Notes: generated by a model not told the origin, from the letters alone. Shown: positions 16,705 through 25,447, numbered from the stretch's first letter. The stretch is 64,000 bases of DNA from Bradyrhizobium macuxiense (GCF_001542415.1 NZ_LNCU01000088.1:123855-187854), one strand, 5' to 3'. Program-made: numbers and translations.

Positions 16705-18216
16705 TCAGAGGTCCTGCCCTGAGTAGGAGCAGTTGAACGATTTGTTGCAGAGGGGGAAATCCGCCACGATGTTGCCTTCGATCGCGGCCTCCAGCAGGGG
16801 CCATTGAAACCACGACGGATCGCGCAGGTGGCATCGCTCGATCCGGTCGCCGCTCAGCCGCAGCCATGCCAGGATATCACCCCGGAAACCCTCGACGATC
16901 GCCATGCCTTCGGAAGGCGCGGATCCATTTTGCAGTGGCACACTGATCGGACCGGCCTCGAGTCCGGCGATGATCTGATCGACGAGTGAGAGGCTTTGCT
17001 CGACCTCGCGGATCCGAATCCAGACGCGGGCATTGACGTCGCCCTCGTTCAGGACGGGGATGTCGAAGCGCAGCACGTCGTAGGGGTGATAACCGGGTGC
17101 GCGGCGTGCATCATGATTGCGGCCGCTCGCGCGCCCGACGTAACCGCCGGCGGCAAATTGCCGGGCGAGGGCGGGATTGAGGCTGCCGGAACCGACGGTG
17201 CGGTCCTGGAGCGACGCGGTGTTGTCATAGAGATCGACCAACGCCGGAAAATGCCGGCGGATCTCGCCGAGCGCGGCGCGGATCGTCGCGGGTCCGTCGC
17301 TCGCGATATCGCGCGCCAGGCCGCCGGGGACAACAACGTCCCGCATCAGGCGGTGGCCGAACGCAGCTTCAGCGGCGCGCAGCACGCGCTCGCGCAGCAC
17401 GCCGCAATGCGCGTGCATCAGCGCAAACGACGCATCATTGCAGATTGCCCCGATGTCGCCGAGATGATTGGCCAGGCGCTCGAGCTCAGCCATCAGCGCG
17501 CGCAGCCAGAGCGCGCGGCGTGGCGCCGTGATCTGCAGCGCGGCTTCGACGGCTTGCGAGAATGCCAGCGCATAGGCGACCGTGCTGTCGCCGCATACCC
17601 GGCCGGCGAGACGCGCGGCTTGCTCAATGGTGCTCGCCGCCATCAGTGCTTCGACGCCCTTGTGCGTGTAGCCGAGCCGCTCCTCCAGGCGCACCACGGT
17701 CTCTCCGCTCGCGGTGAAGCGGAAGTGCCCGGGCTCGATGATGCCGGCATGCACGGGACCGACCGCAACCTGATGCAAGCCATCACCCTCGGCCGGAAGG
17801 AACGGATAAGGCGAAGCATCGGGCGAAGCGTTGAGACGTTCGCCGAGCGGGAAGCGTGTTTGCCAGCGTCCGTGATCGAGCCAGCGCCGGCTATCCGGCG
17901 TTCCCACAGCCTCCAGTCCGAACAGGTCGTGGATGGTGCGCTCCAGTCGAAGCGCCGGACGATGATAGGCCGCGACCGACGGGTAGCGGCGATCGGGGCA
18001 ATCCAGGCTGATCACGCCGATATCGGAGGTGCGGTCATCGAGAATGGCCATGTGCACGCGCGACGGTTCGCCCCACAACCCAAGCAAACTCATGCCGCCG
18101 TTCGCGCAGGCGCTGGCGGCAGAGCGCCAGACTTCGCCGTCCACGATCGCGCGTGGCCATGGATAGTGCCGTTCCACTCTGCGGCCCGCCTGCATCAAAT
18201 CGATCAACGCCGGCAT
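16705..18216 (-). CDS. hyfG: Hydrogenase-4-like large subunit lacking most Ni ligands (HyfG/HycE-like)
   Basis: A 503-residue NuoC-NuoD fusion-type protein. The N-terminal 110 residues resemble the 30-kDa subunit (ALRLERTIHDLFGLEAVG). The rest resembles the NuoD/[NiFe] large subunit (PVHAGIIEPGHFRF, LGYTHKGVEAL). In hydrogenases two CxxC-type motifs hold Ni. Here the first reads RVCGDS (C208 then D, S211), and the C-terminus reads CNKSFNCSYSGQDL, where DPCxxC is expected. By eye at most one of four ligands remains. It probably belongs to the energy-converting-hydrogenase-related (Ehr) type and is not a true hydrogenase. AAGGAG precedes ATG 18216. Confidence 0.88.
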   Translation of the reverse strand: MPALIDLMQAGRRVERHYPWPRAIVDGEVWRSAASACANGGMSLLGLWGEPSRVHMAILDDRTSDIGVISLDCPDRRYPSVAAYHRPALRLERTIHDLFGLEAVGTPDSRRWLDHGRWQTRFPLGERLNASPDASPYPFLPAEGDGLHQVAVGPVHAGIIEPGHFRFTASGETVVRLEERLGYTHKGVEALMAASTIEQAARLAGRVCGDSTVAYALAFSQAVEAALQITAPRRALWLRALMAELERLANHLGDIGAICNDASFALMHAHCGVLRERVLRAAEAAFGHRLMRDVVVPGGLARDIASDGPATIRAALGEIRRHFPALVDLYDNTASLQDRTVGSGSLNPALARQFAAGGYVGRASGRNHDARRAPGYHPYDVLRFDIPVLNEGDVNARVWIRIREVEQSLSLVDQIIAGLEAGPISVPLQNGSAPSEGMAIVEGFRGDILAWLRLSGDRIERCHLRDPSWFQWPLLEAAIEGNIVADFPLCNKSFNCSYSGQDL

Positions 18217-18234
18217 ATCCCGTTCTCCTTCGCG

Positions 18235-19683
18235 CTAACCCAGAACGTTGGCGACGTGCTGGAACCAAACGACGAGCGGTCCCGGAAGGTAGATGCCCGC
18301 GGTCAGGACAAGCGCGAAATGCGCGAACATCGGCATGTAGGATGCGTCCGCCGGGGCGGTGCTGCCGCGCGGCTCGCCGAAGGCGACGTTCGTCAGGCGC
18401 AGCATGAGCGCCCCGAAAGCGAGCAGCAGGCCGAAAACAAGCAGGACGGCGAGCAGCGGCTGGCGCGCGAAGGTGGAGCTGACGATGAGAAACTCGCTCA
18501 TGAAGATGCCGAGTGGCGGCAGACCGGCTATCGCGACCACGCCGACCGCAAGACCCCAGCCGAGCGCCGGATGCGTTTCGGTCAGGCCGCGGATGTTGGC
18601 GATCTGTTGCGTGCCCTTCACCTGTGCAATGTGGCCGACGGCGTAGAAGATCCCCGACTTGGTGAGGCTGTGCATCACCATGTGCAGCAGGCCGGCGAAG
18701 TTGGCGAGCGGACCACCCATCCCGAACGCAAACACGATGATGCCCATGTGCTCGATCGAGGAATAGGCAAACAGCCGTTTGATATCGCGACGGCGGTACA
18801 GCATGAAGGCCGCGAACAGGAGCGAGGTCAGTCCCATCGTCACCATCAGCGGGCCCGGCGATATCGCCTCCGGATTGGCGGCCAGCAGGATCTTGAAGCG
18901 GAGCACGGCGTAGAGCGCAACGTTCAGCAGCAAGCCGGACAGTACGGCGGAGATCGGGGTCGGGCCTTCGGCATGTGCGTCCGGAAGCCAGGCGTGCAGC
19001 GGCGCCAGGCCGACCTTGGTGCCATAGCCGAACAGCAGGAAGATGAAGGCGACGTTGAGCAATGCCGGGTCGAACGTCGCGGCGCGCCCGATCAAGACGG
19101 TCCAGACCATGGCGTCCTGACCCTCGCCGACCACCGGCCGCGCGGCCATGTAGACCAAGATCGTGCCGAACAGCGCAAGCGCGATGCCGACGCTGCCGAG
19201 AATGAAATACTTCCAGGCCGCCTCGAGCGCGGCGTGCGTCCGGTAGATGCCGACCATCAGGACGGTGGTGAGCGTGGCAATCTCGACTGCAACCCACATC
19301 AGGCCGATATTGTTCGACACGAACGCGAGATTCATGCCGAACATCATGACCTGATACATGGCATGATAGAAACGCAGATAGCCCGGCGTCAGTCGTCCGG
19401 TCTCGATTTCGTGGGCGATGTAGCTCGCGCTGAACACGCTCGTAGTGAATCCGACGAAGGTGTTGAGCACGATGAAGACGATGTTGAGGTCGTCCACCAG
19501 CAGGTACTGGCCCGGTTGCGGTCGTGCGATGATGAACAGCGAAAGCGCGGCGAGGAAGGTGCCGAGGCTTGCAACGACGTTGAGCGCGGCGGTCAGCCGG
19601 TAACCGGGCAGCGCCGCAAGGACCGCTGCGGCGCAGATCGGTATCAAAAGCACCCAGGCAACCGCATCCGACGCCGCGGTCAT
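18235..19683 (-). CDS. hyfF: Hyf/complex I-like proton-translocating membrane subunit (HyfF-like)
   Basis: A 482-residue polytopic membrane protein of the NuoL/M/N antiporter family. Typical conserved positions are seen: a glutamate in MWVAVEIATLTTVLMVG, and GYGTKVGLAPLHAWLPDAHAEGP in the broken-helix region with its lysine. KRLFAYSSIEHMGIIVFAFG follows. It should form part of the proton- or sodium-pumping arm. The ATG at 19683 overlaps the preceding stop in the sequence ATGA. It is followed after 18 bases by the large-subunit gene. Confidence 0.9.
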   Translation of the reverse strand: MTAASDAVAWVLLIPICAAAVLAALPGYRLTAALNVVASLGTFLAALSLFIIARPQPGQYLLVDDLNIVFIVLNTFVGFTTSVFSASYIAHEIETGRLTPGYLRFYHAMYQVMMFGMNLAFVSNNIGLMWVAVEIATLTTVLMVGIYRTHAALEAAWKYFILGSVGIALALFGTILVYMAARPVVGEGQDAMVWTVLIGRAATFDPALLNVAFIFLLFGYGTKVGLAPLHAWLPDAHAEGPTPISAVLSGLLLNVALYAVLRFKILLAANPEAISPGPLMVTMGLTSLLFAAFMLYRRRDIKRLFAYSSIEHMGIIVFAFGMGGPLANFAGLLHMVMHSLTKSGIFYAVGHIAQVKGTQQIANIRGLTETHPALGWGLAVGVVAIAGLPPLGIFMSEFLIVSSTFARQPLLAVLLVFGLLLAFGALMLRLTNVAFGEPRGSTAPADASYMPMFAHFALVLTAGIYLPGPLVVWFQHVANVLG

Positions 19684-20342
19684 CGCCGCTCTCCTCTGAA
19701 TTCGTCGAGAGCGCCGATGTCGACGGTGTCGAACCGTTCCCGAATGCGGAACAGGAATACGCCGATCACGATGAAAGCGATGAGGATCGAAAACGCCACG
19801 CTGATTTCCACGACGAGCGGCATGCCCTTGGCGCCCGTCGCGGCGAGCACCAAACCGTTCTCCAGCGACATGAAGCCGACGACCTGGCTGACCGCGTTGC
19901 GTCGCGTCACCATGACCAGCAATCCCAGCAGCACAACCGACAGCGCGAAGGCGAGGTCTTCTCGAGCCAGGGGATCGGCAGCACCTGTCACCCGCAGCAT
20001 CAGCACCATGGAGAGGGCGACGAGCCCCATCCCCGCCAGCATGGTGGGCCCGATGCCCACGGCAGTCTCGATGTCGCGATGAATGCCGAGCTGCTTGATG
20101 ATCCGGTGCAGCGCCACCGGGATGATGATGGCCTTGAAGACCAGCGCGATGACCGCGGTCACATAGAGATGCGGTGCGTTCTGGACGTACGCCTGCCAGG
20201 CGACCGAAAGCGCGAGCACCAATGCATGAAGCGCGAAGATGTTGAGCAACGCGTACAAGCGGTCCTGGTACAGCATCATGAAGCTTATCAGGACGAGGCC
20301 GCCGGCGAGCAGATGGGCGATGTCAAAAGCGAGATTGGGCAT
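19680..20342 (-). CDS. hyfE: Hyf membrane subunit, HyfE-like (NuoK-related)
   Basis: A 220-residue protein with about six to seven transmembrane segments, beginning PNLAFDIAHLLAGGLVLISF. The segment QVVGFMSLENGLVLAA carries a membrane glutamate in the NuoK/MnhC-like half. HyfE proteins are a fusion-like membrane subunit found only in hydrogenase-4-type complexes. ATG 20342 overlaps the preceding stop (ATGA) and its own stop overlaps hyfF, showing tight translational coupling. Confidence 0.88.
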   Translation of the reverse strand: MPNLAFDIAHLLAGGLVLISFMMLYQDRLYALLNIFALHALVLALSVAWQAYVQNAPHLYVTAVIALVFKAIIIPVALHRIIKQLGIHRDIETAVGIGPTMLAGMGLVALSMVLMLRVTGAADPLAREDLAFALSVVLLGLLVMVTRRNAVSQVVGFMSLENGLVLAATGAKGMPLVVEISVAFSILIAFIVIGVFLFRIRERFDTVDIGALDEFRGERR

Positions 20343-21298
20343 CAGAAGCTCTCTGACACGAAGCGAAGAAGCGTACCGAGCAGACCGAGCATGAGCGCCG
20401 CGCCGAGGAACTCGGGAACGCGGAAGACCCGCATCTTTGCCGTCGCGGTCTCGAACAGGGCGAGCAGAAACCCCGCCAGAGCAAGCTTGAAGAGATAGGC
20501 GCCGACGCTCACGACGTAGGACAGCGGGGCGGCGCCGACGATCGTGATCTGCCACGGGAAGAACACGCAGATGATCAGCGAGATGTAGAGCAGGAGCTTG
20601 AGAAAGGCGCCGAACTCGATCATGGCGAGATGACGCCCGGAATACTCCAGGATCATCGCCTCATGCACCATGGTGAGCTCCAGGTGCGTCGCCGGATTGT
20701 CGACCGGGATGCGGGCATTCTCGGCGAGCGCCACCATGATGAGCGCGATCATCGCCATTCCGAGCGAGACGCGCAGGCCCACCTGCGACGACGCCATGAA
20801 GGTTGCGACAGTCGACAGCTGGGTCGAGCCGGCAATCAGCGCCACGCAGAATACCATCAGCATCATCGCCGGCTCGGCGAGAGCGGCAATCATCACCTCG
20901 CGGCTGGAGCCGATGCCGCCGAAGCTGGTGCCGACATCCATGCCGGCAAGTGCAAGGAAGAAGCGCGCGCTTCCGAGCAGGGCGACGATGGCGATCAGGT
21001 CGGCGCTCCAGCTGAACTGCAGGCCGGTCGCGAATGTCGGGACCAGTGCCGCCGCGACCCAGATAGCTGCAAAGGTCACGTAGGGCGTGACCCGGAACAG
21101 CCAGGAGGCGTTCTCGGCGAGCACGACCTCCTTGCGCAGCAGTCGCAGCAGGTCACGGTAGGGTTGGAAGACCGATGGTCCTTTCCGGCGCAGCAGGCGG
21201 GCCTTGATCTTGCGCACGACGCCGGTCAGCAGCGGCGCCAGCAGCAGCACCAGCGTCATCTGCCCCAACTGCACGAGCATGTCCGAGATCACGACCAT
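20342..21298 (-). CDS. hyfC: Hyf membrane subunit, HyfC/NuoH-like
   Basis: A 318-residue protein of the NuoH/HycD/HyfC family. The cytoplasmic loop KARLLRRKGPSVFQPYRDLLRLLRKE is the family hallmark near the quinone/active-site chamber in complex I. The later ARIPVDNPATHLELTMVHEAM loop, with its acidic residues, is equally diagnostic. It anchors the soluble module to the membrane arm. The ATG at 21298 lies inside the end of hyfB (10-base overlap); ATG 21280 is an alternative start. Confidence 0.9.
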   Translation of the reverse strand: MVVISDMLVQLGQMTLVLLLAPLLTGVVRKIKARLLRRKGPSVFQPYRDLLRLLRKEVVLAENASWLFRVTPYVTFAAIWVAAALVPTFATGLQFSWSADLIAIVALLGSARFFLALAGMDVGTSFGGIGSSREVMIAALAEPAMMLMVFCVALIAGSTQLSTVATFMASSQVGLRVSLGMAMIALIMVALAENARIPVDNPATHLELTMVHEAMILEYSGRHLAMIEFGAFLKLLLYISLIICVFFPWQITIVGAAPLSYVVSVGAYLFKLALAGFLLALFETATAKMRVFRVPEFLGAALMLGLLGTLLRFVSESF

Positions 21299-23304
21299 AT
21301 CGCGAGCACCAGCAGCAGCGTGACGAGGGTTGCAAAGACGAGGCTGAGATAGCGGCGGATGGTCAGGAACTGGAGCTGGTTCAGCCGATCGGCGAAAAAC
21401 CACACCGCTTTGGTCAAGGGCGTGTACAGCCGTTCCCAGACCAGATCGTGCATATCGACCGTGAGGCGAGCCGGCCGCGGATCGCCCGGCGACGGCATGT
21501 CGACATGCTCGCGGGCCTGGAAGATCAGCGTGCCGAAGACGCGGCGTATCGGCTGTGCGAAACTTGCGCCGGAATACTGCGCCGCCGGCGTCGGATCAGC
21601 AAAGCCACAGCCCCAGGCGGGGCCGCGCCTGATCGCGCGCGACGCAAAGCGGTGGATGAAATAGACTGCAAGCGACGCCGCGGCCGTTATGAAAACGAAG
21701 ACGAGCAATCCGTTGTAGGAGCTGCGGCTCTCTGCGATCGGAACGATCGAGAGCCAGGGATCGTTGGCCTGGACCGGCATGCGGTGGCCAATGATGGCCT
21801 GCGCGACGGGCGCAAGGCCGTCGATGACCAGGCCGGGCAGAATTCCGGCCAGGAAGCAGAGCGCAGCGAGGCCGTACATCGCCGCCAGCGAGCAACGATC
21901 GACCTCACCGGCAGCTGCAGCGACGGGGCTTCGCGCGCGGCCGAGAAATGTGACGCCGAAGGCCTTGACGAAACATGCCGCTGCGAGCGCCGCTGCCAGC
22001 GCCAGCAATGCGCCGACGGCGGGCACCATGATCTTCAGCCCCCATTGCGGCAGATCCGGGCTCCGCAGCACCGCCTGGAAAACGAGCCACTCCGACACGA
22101 ACCCGTTGAACGGCGGAAGCGCCGAGATCGCGACGCATCCGACGAGAAAGGCGAAGCTCGTGAGCGGCATGCGGTGGATCAGGCCACCCAGTTTCTCCAT
22201 GTCGCGCTCGCCGGTTGACGTCAGCACGGCACCGGCTCCGAAGAACAGCAGGCTCTTGAAGAACGAATGGTTGAGGACATGGAATAGCGCCGCCGTGAAG
22301 GCGAGGGCTGCCGCCAGGCCAAGGCCGTTCGCCTGAAAGGCGAGCGCAAGGCCGAGGCTCGCAAAGATGACGCCGACGTTCTCGATCGTGCTGTAGGCAA
22401 GGAGGCGCTTGATGTCGTTTTCCATCAGCGCATAGAGGATTCCCATGACAGCGGTCGCGCCGCCGAGCACCAGCACGACGATTCCTGCCGACCAGCCTGG
22501 CGGGCCGAGCAGATCAAACACGACCCGGATGAATCCGTAGATCGCGACCTTCGTCATGACGCCGCTCATCAGCGCCGAGACATGGCTCGGAGCTGCAGGG
22601 TGGGCGAGCGGCAGCCAGACATGCAATGGCACCAGGCCGGCCTTCGATCCGGCGCCGAGCAACATCAGCGCAAGCACCAGCGCGGCTTCTGAGGGCGCAT
22701 GCGGGGCGCTGCGTATGGCGGCAAATCCGTAGCCGACGCCGGCCCCCGACAGCAGACCGAAGGCGAGCAACAGGGCCAGCGTTCCGAAGCTTGCCATCAC
22801 AAGATAGACGTAGCCCGCTCGCGCATTGTCCGCTTCGCGATGGTGCGCCATGACAAGCGCCCATGATGCGAGCGACATGAACTCCCAGCACAGCAGAAAG
22901 GTGAACGCGTCATCCGCAAGCACGACGAGATTCATTCCGGCCAGGAAGGCTGGGAAGAAGGGAAGGACGCGGTGCGGCGCGGATTCGTGGCTGCCATAGC
23001 CAAGGCCGTAAAGACTTGCCGCAGCACCGCCGAGATTGACCACCGCAAGAAAGAATGCGGCGAGCGCGTCGAGGCGGAAATGTGATCCGAGCCAGGGCAG
23101 GCCGATCGGCAGCACCATTTCCGTCGCTTCGGCGTGGGCGACGAGGAAGGACAGGGCGCGGGCGAACGCGATCAACGAGATCACAAGCGTTGCGCCGTAG
23201 ACGACGGTTGTCGATTTGTTCGATCTGTTCGCTGCGATCGCGAGAAGGGTCGTTCCCAGCAGAGCGGCCACACACCAGACCTGCTGATCGACCCCCGGTA
23301 TCAC
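21289..23304 (-). CDS. hyfB: Hyf proton-translocating membrane subunit, HyfB-like (NuoL-related)
   Basis: A 671-residue NuoL/HyfB-type protein with about 14-16 membrane helices. Conserved charged positions for ion translocation are visible: the glutamate in LCWEFMSLASW, the lysine in GAGSKAGLVPLHVWLPLAHPAAP, and a second lysine in SGVMTKVAIYGF. The NDIKRLLAYSTIENVGVI segment follows. The C-terminal stretch after residue 560 contains an amphipathic region (VDMHDLVWERLYTPLTKAVWFF) and a final helix. Translation starts at GTG 23304, overlapping the preceding regulator's stop as GTGA. Confidence 0.9.
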   Translation of the reverse strand: MIPGVDQQVWCVAALLGTTLLAIAANRSNKSTTVVYGATLVISLIAFARALSFLVAHAEATEMVLPIGLPWLGSHFRLDALAAFFLAVVNLGGAAASLYGLGYGSHESAPHRVLPFFPAFLAGMNLVVLADDAFTFLLCWEFMSLASWALVMAHHREADNARAGYVYLVMASFGTLALLLAFGLLSGAGVGYGFAAIRSAPHAPSEAALVLALMLLGAGSKAGLVPLHVWLPLAHPAAPSHVSALMSGVMTKVAIYGFIRVVFDLLGPPGWSAGIVVLVLGGATAVMGILYALMENDIKRLLAYSTIENVGVIFASLGLALAFQANGLGLAAALAFTAALFHVLNHSFFKSLLFFGAGAVLTSTGERDMEKLGGLIHRMPLTSFAFLVGCVAISALPPFNGFVSEWLVFQAVLRSPDLPQWGLKIMVPAVGALLALAAALAAACFVKAFGVTFLGRARSPVAAAAGEVDRCSLAAMYGLAALCFLAGILPGLVIDGLAPVAQAIIGHRMPVQANDPWLSIVPIAESRSSYNGLLVFVFITAAASLAVYFIHRFASRAIRRGPAWGCGFADPTPAAQYSGASFAQPIRRVFGTLIFQAREHVDMPSPGDPRPARLTVDMHDLVWERLYTPLTKAVWFFADRLNQLQFLTIRRYLSLVFATLVTLLLVLAIWS

Positions 23305-23573
23305 ATCGGCACCTTCGGCGTATTCGATCCGGTCTTCAGTCGTACGCCGCGGCCGCCGCCGCTACTGACGGCTCCCTCGTTGATGACCTCGACACCGGCG
23401 GCGCCGAGTGCGTCGATCAGTTTAACGAGCGAGTCGACGTTGCCCCGGATGGTGCCCTCGCTCGCCTCCATGCGCTGTATGGTCGGCACCGAAAGCCCGG
23501 ATAGTTCGGCAAGTTGCCGTTGGTCGATGCCAAGCAGGGCTCTCGCAGCTCGCAGCTGCGCCGCAGTGATCAT
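23301..23573 (-). CDS. Small XRE-type helix-turn-helix regulator heading the hyf-like operon
   Basis: A 90-residue protein with an N-terminal XRE/Cro-type helix-turn-helix (TAAQLRAARALLGIDQRQLA then ELSGLSVPTIQRMEASEG). A short tail follows (VDSLVKLIDALGAAGVEVINEGAV). Proteins of this size are common as stand-alone DNA-binding regulators. Its stop overlaps the start of the HyfB-like gene, so it is in the same transcript and probably translationally coupled. It likely autoregulates the operon. A candidate promoter lies 40-68 bases upstream of its start. Confidence 0.88.
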   Translation of the reverse strand: MITAAQLRAARALLGIDQRQLAELSGLSVPTIQRMEASEGTIRGNVDSLVKLIDALGAAGVEVINEGAVSSGGGRGVRLKTGSNTPKVPM

Positions 23574-23612
23574 CGGTCTGGCCGTCGATTGAGAGGGTCG
23601 ATTCGAATGTCA

Positions 23613-23641
23613 TTCATACACACCAAGTAGTGATGTTACAA
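23613..23641 (-). promoter_or_regulatory. Candidate promoter of the XRE-hyf operon
   Basis: On the minus strand TTGTAA (23636-23641) and TATGAA (23613-23618) are separated by exactly 17 bases, in an AT-rich pocket directly upstream of the XRE gene. This matches a moderate sigma-70-type promoter by eye only. Confidence 0.4.
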
Positions 23642-23727
23642 GTGCAATAAATGATATCTCAGACATCACCGCCTGAACAGCGACAGCCGTTTACCTGTGG
23701 CGGGCCGATGGCGTCGCGCGGACGCGC

Positions 23728-24621
23728 TCAGCTGGAGATTTTTCGATAGATCGCCGCAGCCCGGCGCAAGAGCCGGCCCTTCTTCTTCCGTTCGTCCAGT
23801 TTCTTGTGTGCGGCTGTTTCGCTTCGCCGCTCCAATGTATCGACACTTTCGACGAGTGTGCGGCGCACCTCCGCGTCGTTCAGTTCGCCGAGGACTTGCT
23901 GCCCCTTGCGCAATTGCTTCAGGATATCCCGCCACGGTGCGAAGTCGTCCGCGGGCAATCCGCCTTCCGAGAATTCGATGGCGTAGCGCAGCCGCTTGCT
24001 GGCCAGCCGCACCCGATGCCGCTTGTTTTTGCCCATGCCCTGCAGGCCGCGGCTCTTGCGGGTGAGCTTCTTGTGCCATTGCGTCAGCTGGCGGGCGTGG
24101 AAGACCGAGACCGGCACCGCCCGCCGTTTCGCGGCGCTGCGATCCTGTCTCGTGGTCCACGGACCGCTGCCGACCCAGTCCCACATGCCCTCGAACCATT
24201 GTTGATAGCGTTGGCTTTGGAGCGCGTCGGTGAGCTGCTCGAACGCCTCGACGCGTGCAGCCCTGAACATGCGCTCCTCGGGCAGCCCCTTGCTGTTCTC
24301 GATCGCGACGTCGAGATCGCGGGTTGCGCCGAGATACCCGCTCAGCCATTTCAGCTCGGATTTCAGTCGTGCCCATTCGGTGTCCCCCACCATCCGTCCG
24401 TAAAACCTGATCGCGGTCTTCAGCCGCGTCAACGCGATCCGGGTGCGATGCAGCGCGGTGGTATCGCCGGCACGGACGGCCTCGTGATTGGTGGCGACTT
24501 CCTCGAGACATTCGGACAGGATCAGGCGAAACGCGGTCTCACAACGCATGGCCTGGCTGAGGTGACGCGGACGCTTCGGATGGGCAACGCGCCCTTTGGC
24601 CGGACTTGCCGATGACGTCAT
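23728..24621 (-). CDS. CHAD domain-containing protein
   Basis: A 297-residue conserved-histidine alpha-helical (CHAD) protein. Paired histidine/basic motifs expected of the family are seen: ALHRTRIALTRLKTAIRFYG near the N-terminus and KNKRHRVRLASKRLRYAIEFSE in the second half. The tail is rich in Lys and Arg. CHAD proteins bind inorganic polyphosphate and are often found on polyphosphate granules; a function beyond that is not known here. I start it at ATG 24621, which has GAGAG upstream; a 16-residue longer in-frame form is possible. No CYTH domain is fused. Confidence 0.88.
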   Translation of the reverse strand: MTSSASPAKGRVAHPKRPRHLSQAMRCETAFRLILSECLEEVATNHEAVRAGDTTALHRTRIALTRLKTAIRFYGRMVGDTEWARLKSELKWLSGYLGATRDLDVAIENSKGLPEERMFRAARVEAFEQLTDALQSQRYQQWFEGMWDWVGSGPWTTRQDRSAAKRRAVPVSVFHARQLTQWHKKLTRKSRGLQGMGKNKRHRVRLASKRLRYAIEFSEGGLPADDFAPWRDILKQLRKGQQVLGELNDAEVRRTLVESVDTLERRSETAAHKKLDERKKKGRLLRRAAAIYRKISS

Positions 24622-24931
24622 GAATTCTCTCGCGCCGCAGTCGGAGCCGCGAAACGCTACCGGCGGCATCCTGAACCCGAAGCTTTCCGGGTTGATCGAT
24701 TTCGATCAAGGGTTTTCTGAAAAGCCCCGCTTCAACCATGCTGCATAGCGAAAAAATGTGGCGTGCGCACAACTGCGACGGGAGGTCGTTGCGCAGGCGG
24801 CCTTGCTGCGCGAGCGCATGCCCGTCGTTCGGCGACGGTCCGCCGATTTTTGCACGCACGATTCCGTGAGGCTGGATATTTCGTGCGCGAAATAGTTGAG
24901 TATTTCGTGTGCGAAATATATACGGATCAGC
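24622..24931. other. Intergenic region between divergent CHAD and MarR genes
   Basis: A 310-base gap between divergent genes. The right end holds the twin MarR-type operators. The middle (24720-24860) shows no gene or clear promoter that I can support. Confidence 0.5.
24877..24918. promoter_or_regulatory. Twin MarR-type operators
   Basis: Two near-identical palindromes lie directly before the MarR gene: TATTTCGTGCGCGAAATA (24877-24894, perfect) and TATTTCGTGTGCGAAATA (24901-24918, one central mismatch). Their centres are 24 bp apart. The ATTTCG/CGAAAT half-sites and 18-bp size fit MarR dimers. Confidence 0.85.
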
Positions 24932-25366
24932 ATGAGAGCAGAGCACCGGCTGATCTTTCTTTTGACCGTGGCCTATCGACGGCTGCAGCGCGCCATCGAG
25001 CAGGAGACGGCCGCGCACGATCTGACGTCGGCCCAGGCGGGTGTGCTGTTCTATCTCGGGCGCAATGGCGGCGCGCTGATCGGCGACGTCTCGCAGGCGG
25101 TCGACATCGTGCCGTCGGCGATGACCGGGCTTGCCGATCGGATGGAACGTGCGGGCCTCGTGAAGCGCCGGCGCGACGGTGAGGATGGCCGCAGCCAGCG
25201 GCTCTATCTGACCGCGGCGGGACAGGAGCTCGGCAAGCGTGCCGCGACGCGGACCAGGGTGATCAACAACCGCCTGATGGACGGATTTTCGGAAGCCGAG
25301 ATCGACGTGGTGTCGCGCTGGCTGACCAGCCTGCAAGAGAAATTCCCGAAAGACAAAGACGCCTAG
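24932..25366 (+). CDS. MarR-family transcriptional regulator
   Basis: A 144-residue winged-helix regulator. The recognition region is GDVSQAVDIVPSAMTGLADR MERAGLVKRR (with the wing DGEDGRSQRLYLT), and dimerisation helices lie at both ends (LIFLLTVAYRRLQRAIEQE). I start at ATG 24932; upstream in-frame TTG lies inside the operators. Twin palindromes just upstream imply autorepression. The enoyl-CoA isomerase-type gene 81 bases downstream on the same strand is a probable target. The stop codon TAG overlaps the edge of a small repeat. Confidence 0.92.
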   Translation: MRAEHRLIFLLTVAYRRLQRAIEQETAAHDLTSAQAGVLFYLGRNGGALIGDVSQAVDIVPSAMTGLADRMERAGLVKRRRDGEDGRSQRLYLTAAGQELGKRAATRTRVINNRLMDGFSEAEIDVVSRWLTSLQEKFPKDKDA

Positions 25367-25430
25367 AGCGTTTTCGAGCGAAGTCGGCACCGGTTCGCGT
25401 GAAGAAAACGCGTCAAGACAAGACTCTAGA
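25363..25430. repeat. Short dispersed repeat (CTAGAGCGTTTTCGAGC type)
   Basis: A 68-bp sequence bounded by CTAGAG and CTCTAG, with internal partial inverted arms (GCGTTTTC and GAAAACGC). I recognise it as a common intergenic repeat in Bradyrhizobium-like genomes. It overlaps the MarR stop and fills most of the gap before the next gene. One copy in this window. Confidence 0.65.
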
Positions 25431-25447
25431 GGCAACAGGAGTGAGAC

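Noticed and set aside
16705-18216. A functional [NiFe] hydrogenase
   Set aside because: Three of the four expected Ni-binding cysteines cannot be placed, and no maturation genes are visible.
16996-20082. A 1028-codon open frame on the plus strand opposite the Hyf-like genes
   Set aside because: It is antisense to three or four well-supported membrane and redox genes, rich in Arg, Asp, His and Gln as expected from reversed GC-rich codons, and has no recognisable domain.
24896-24931. An upstream TTG start for the MarR gene
   Set aside because: It lies inside the twin operators, has no ribosome binding site, and would add 12 residues before the normal family start.
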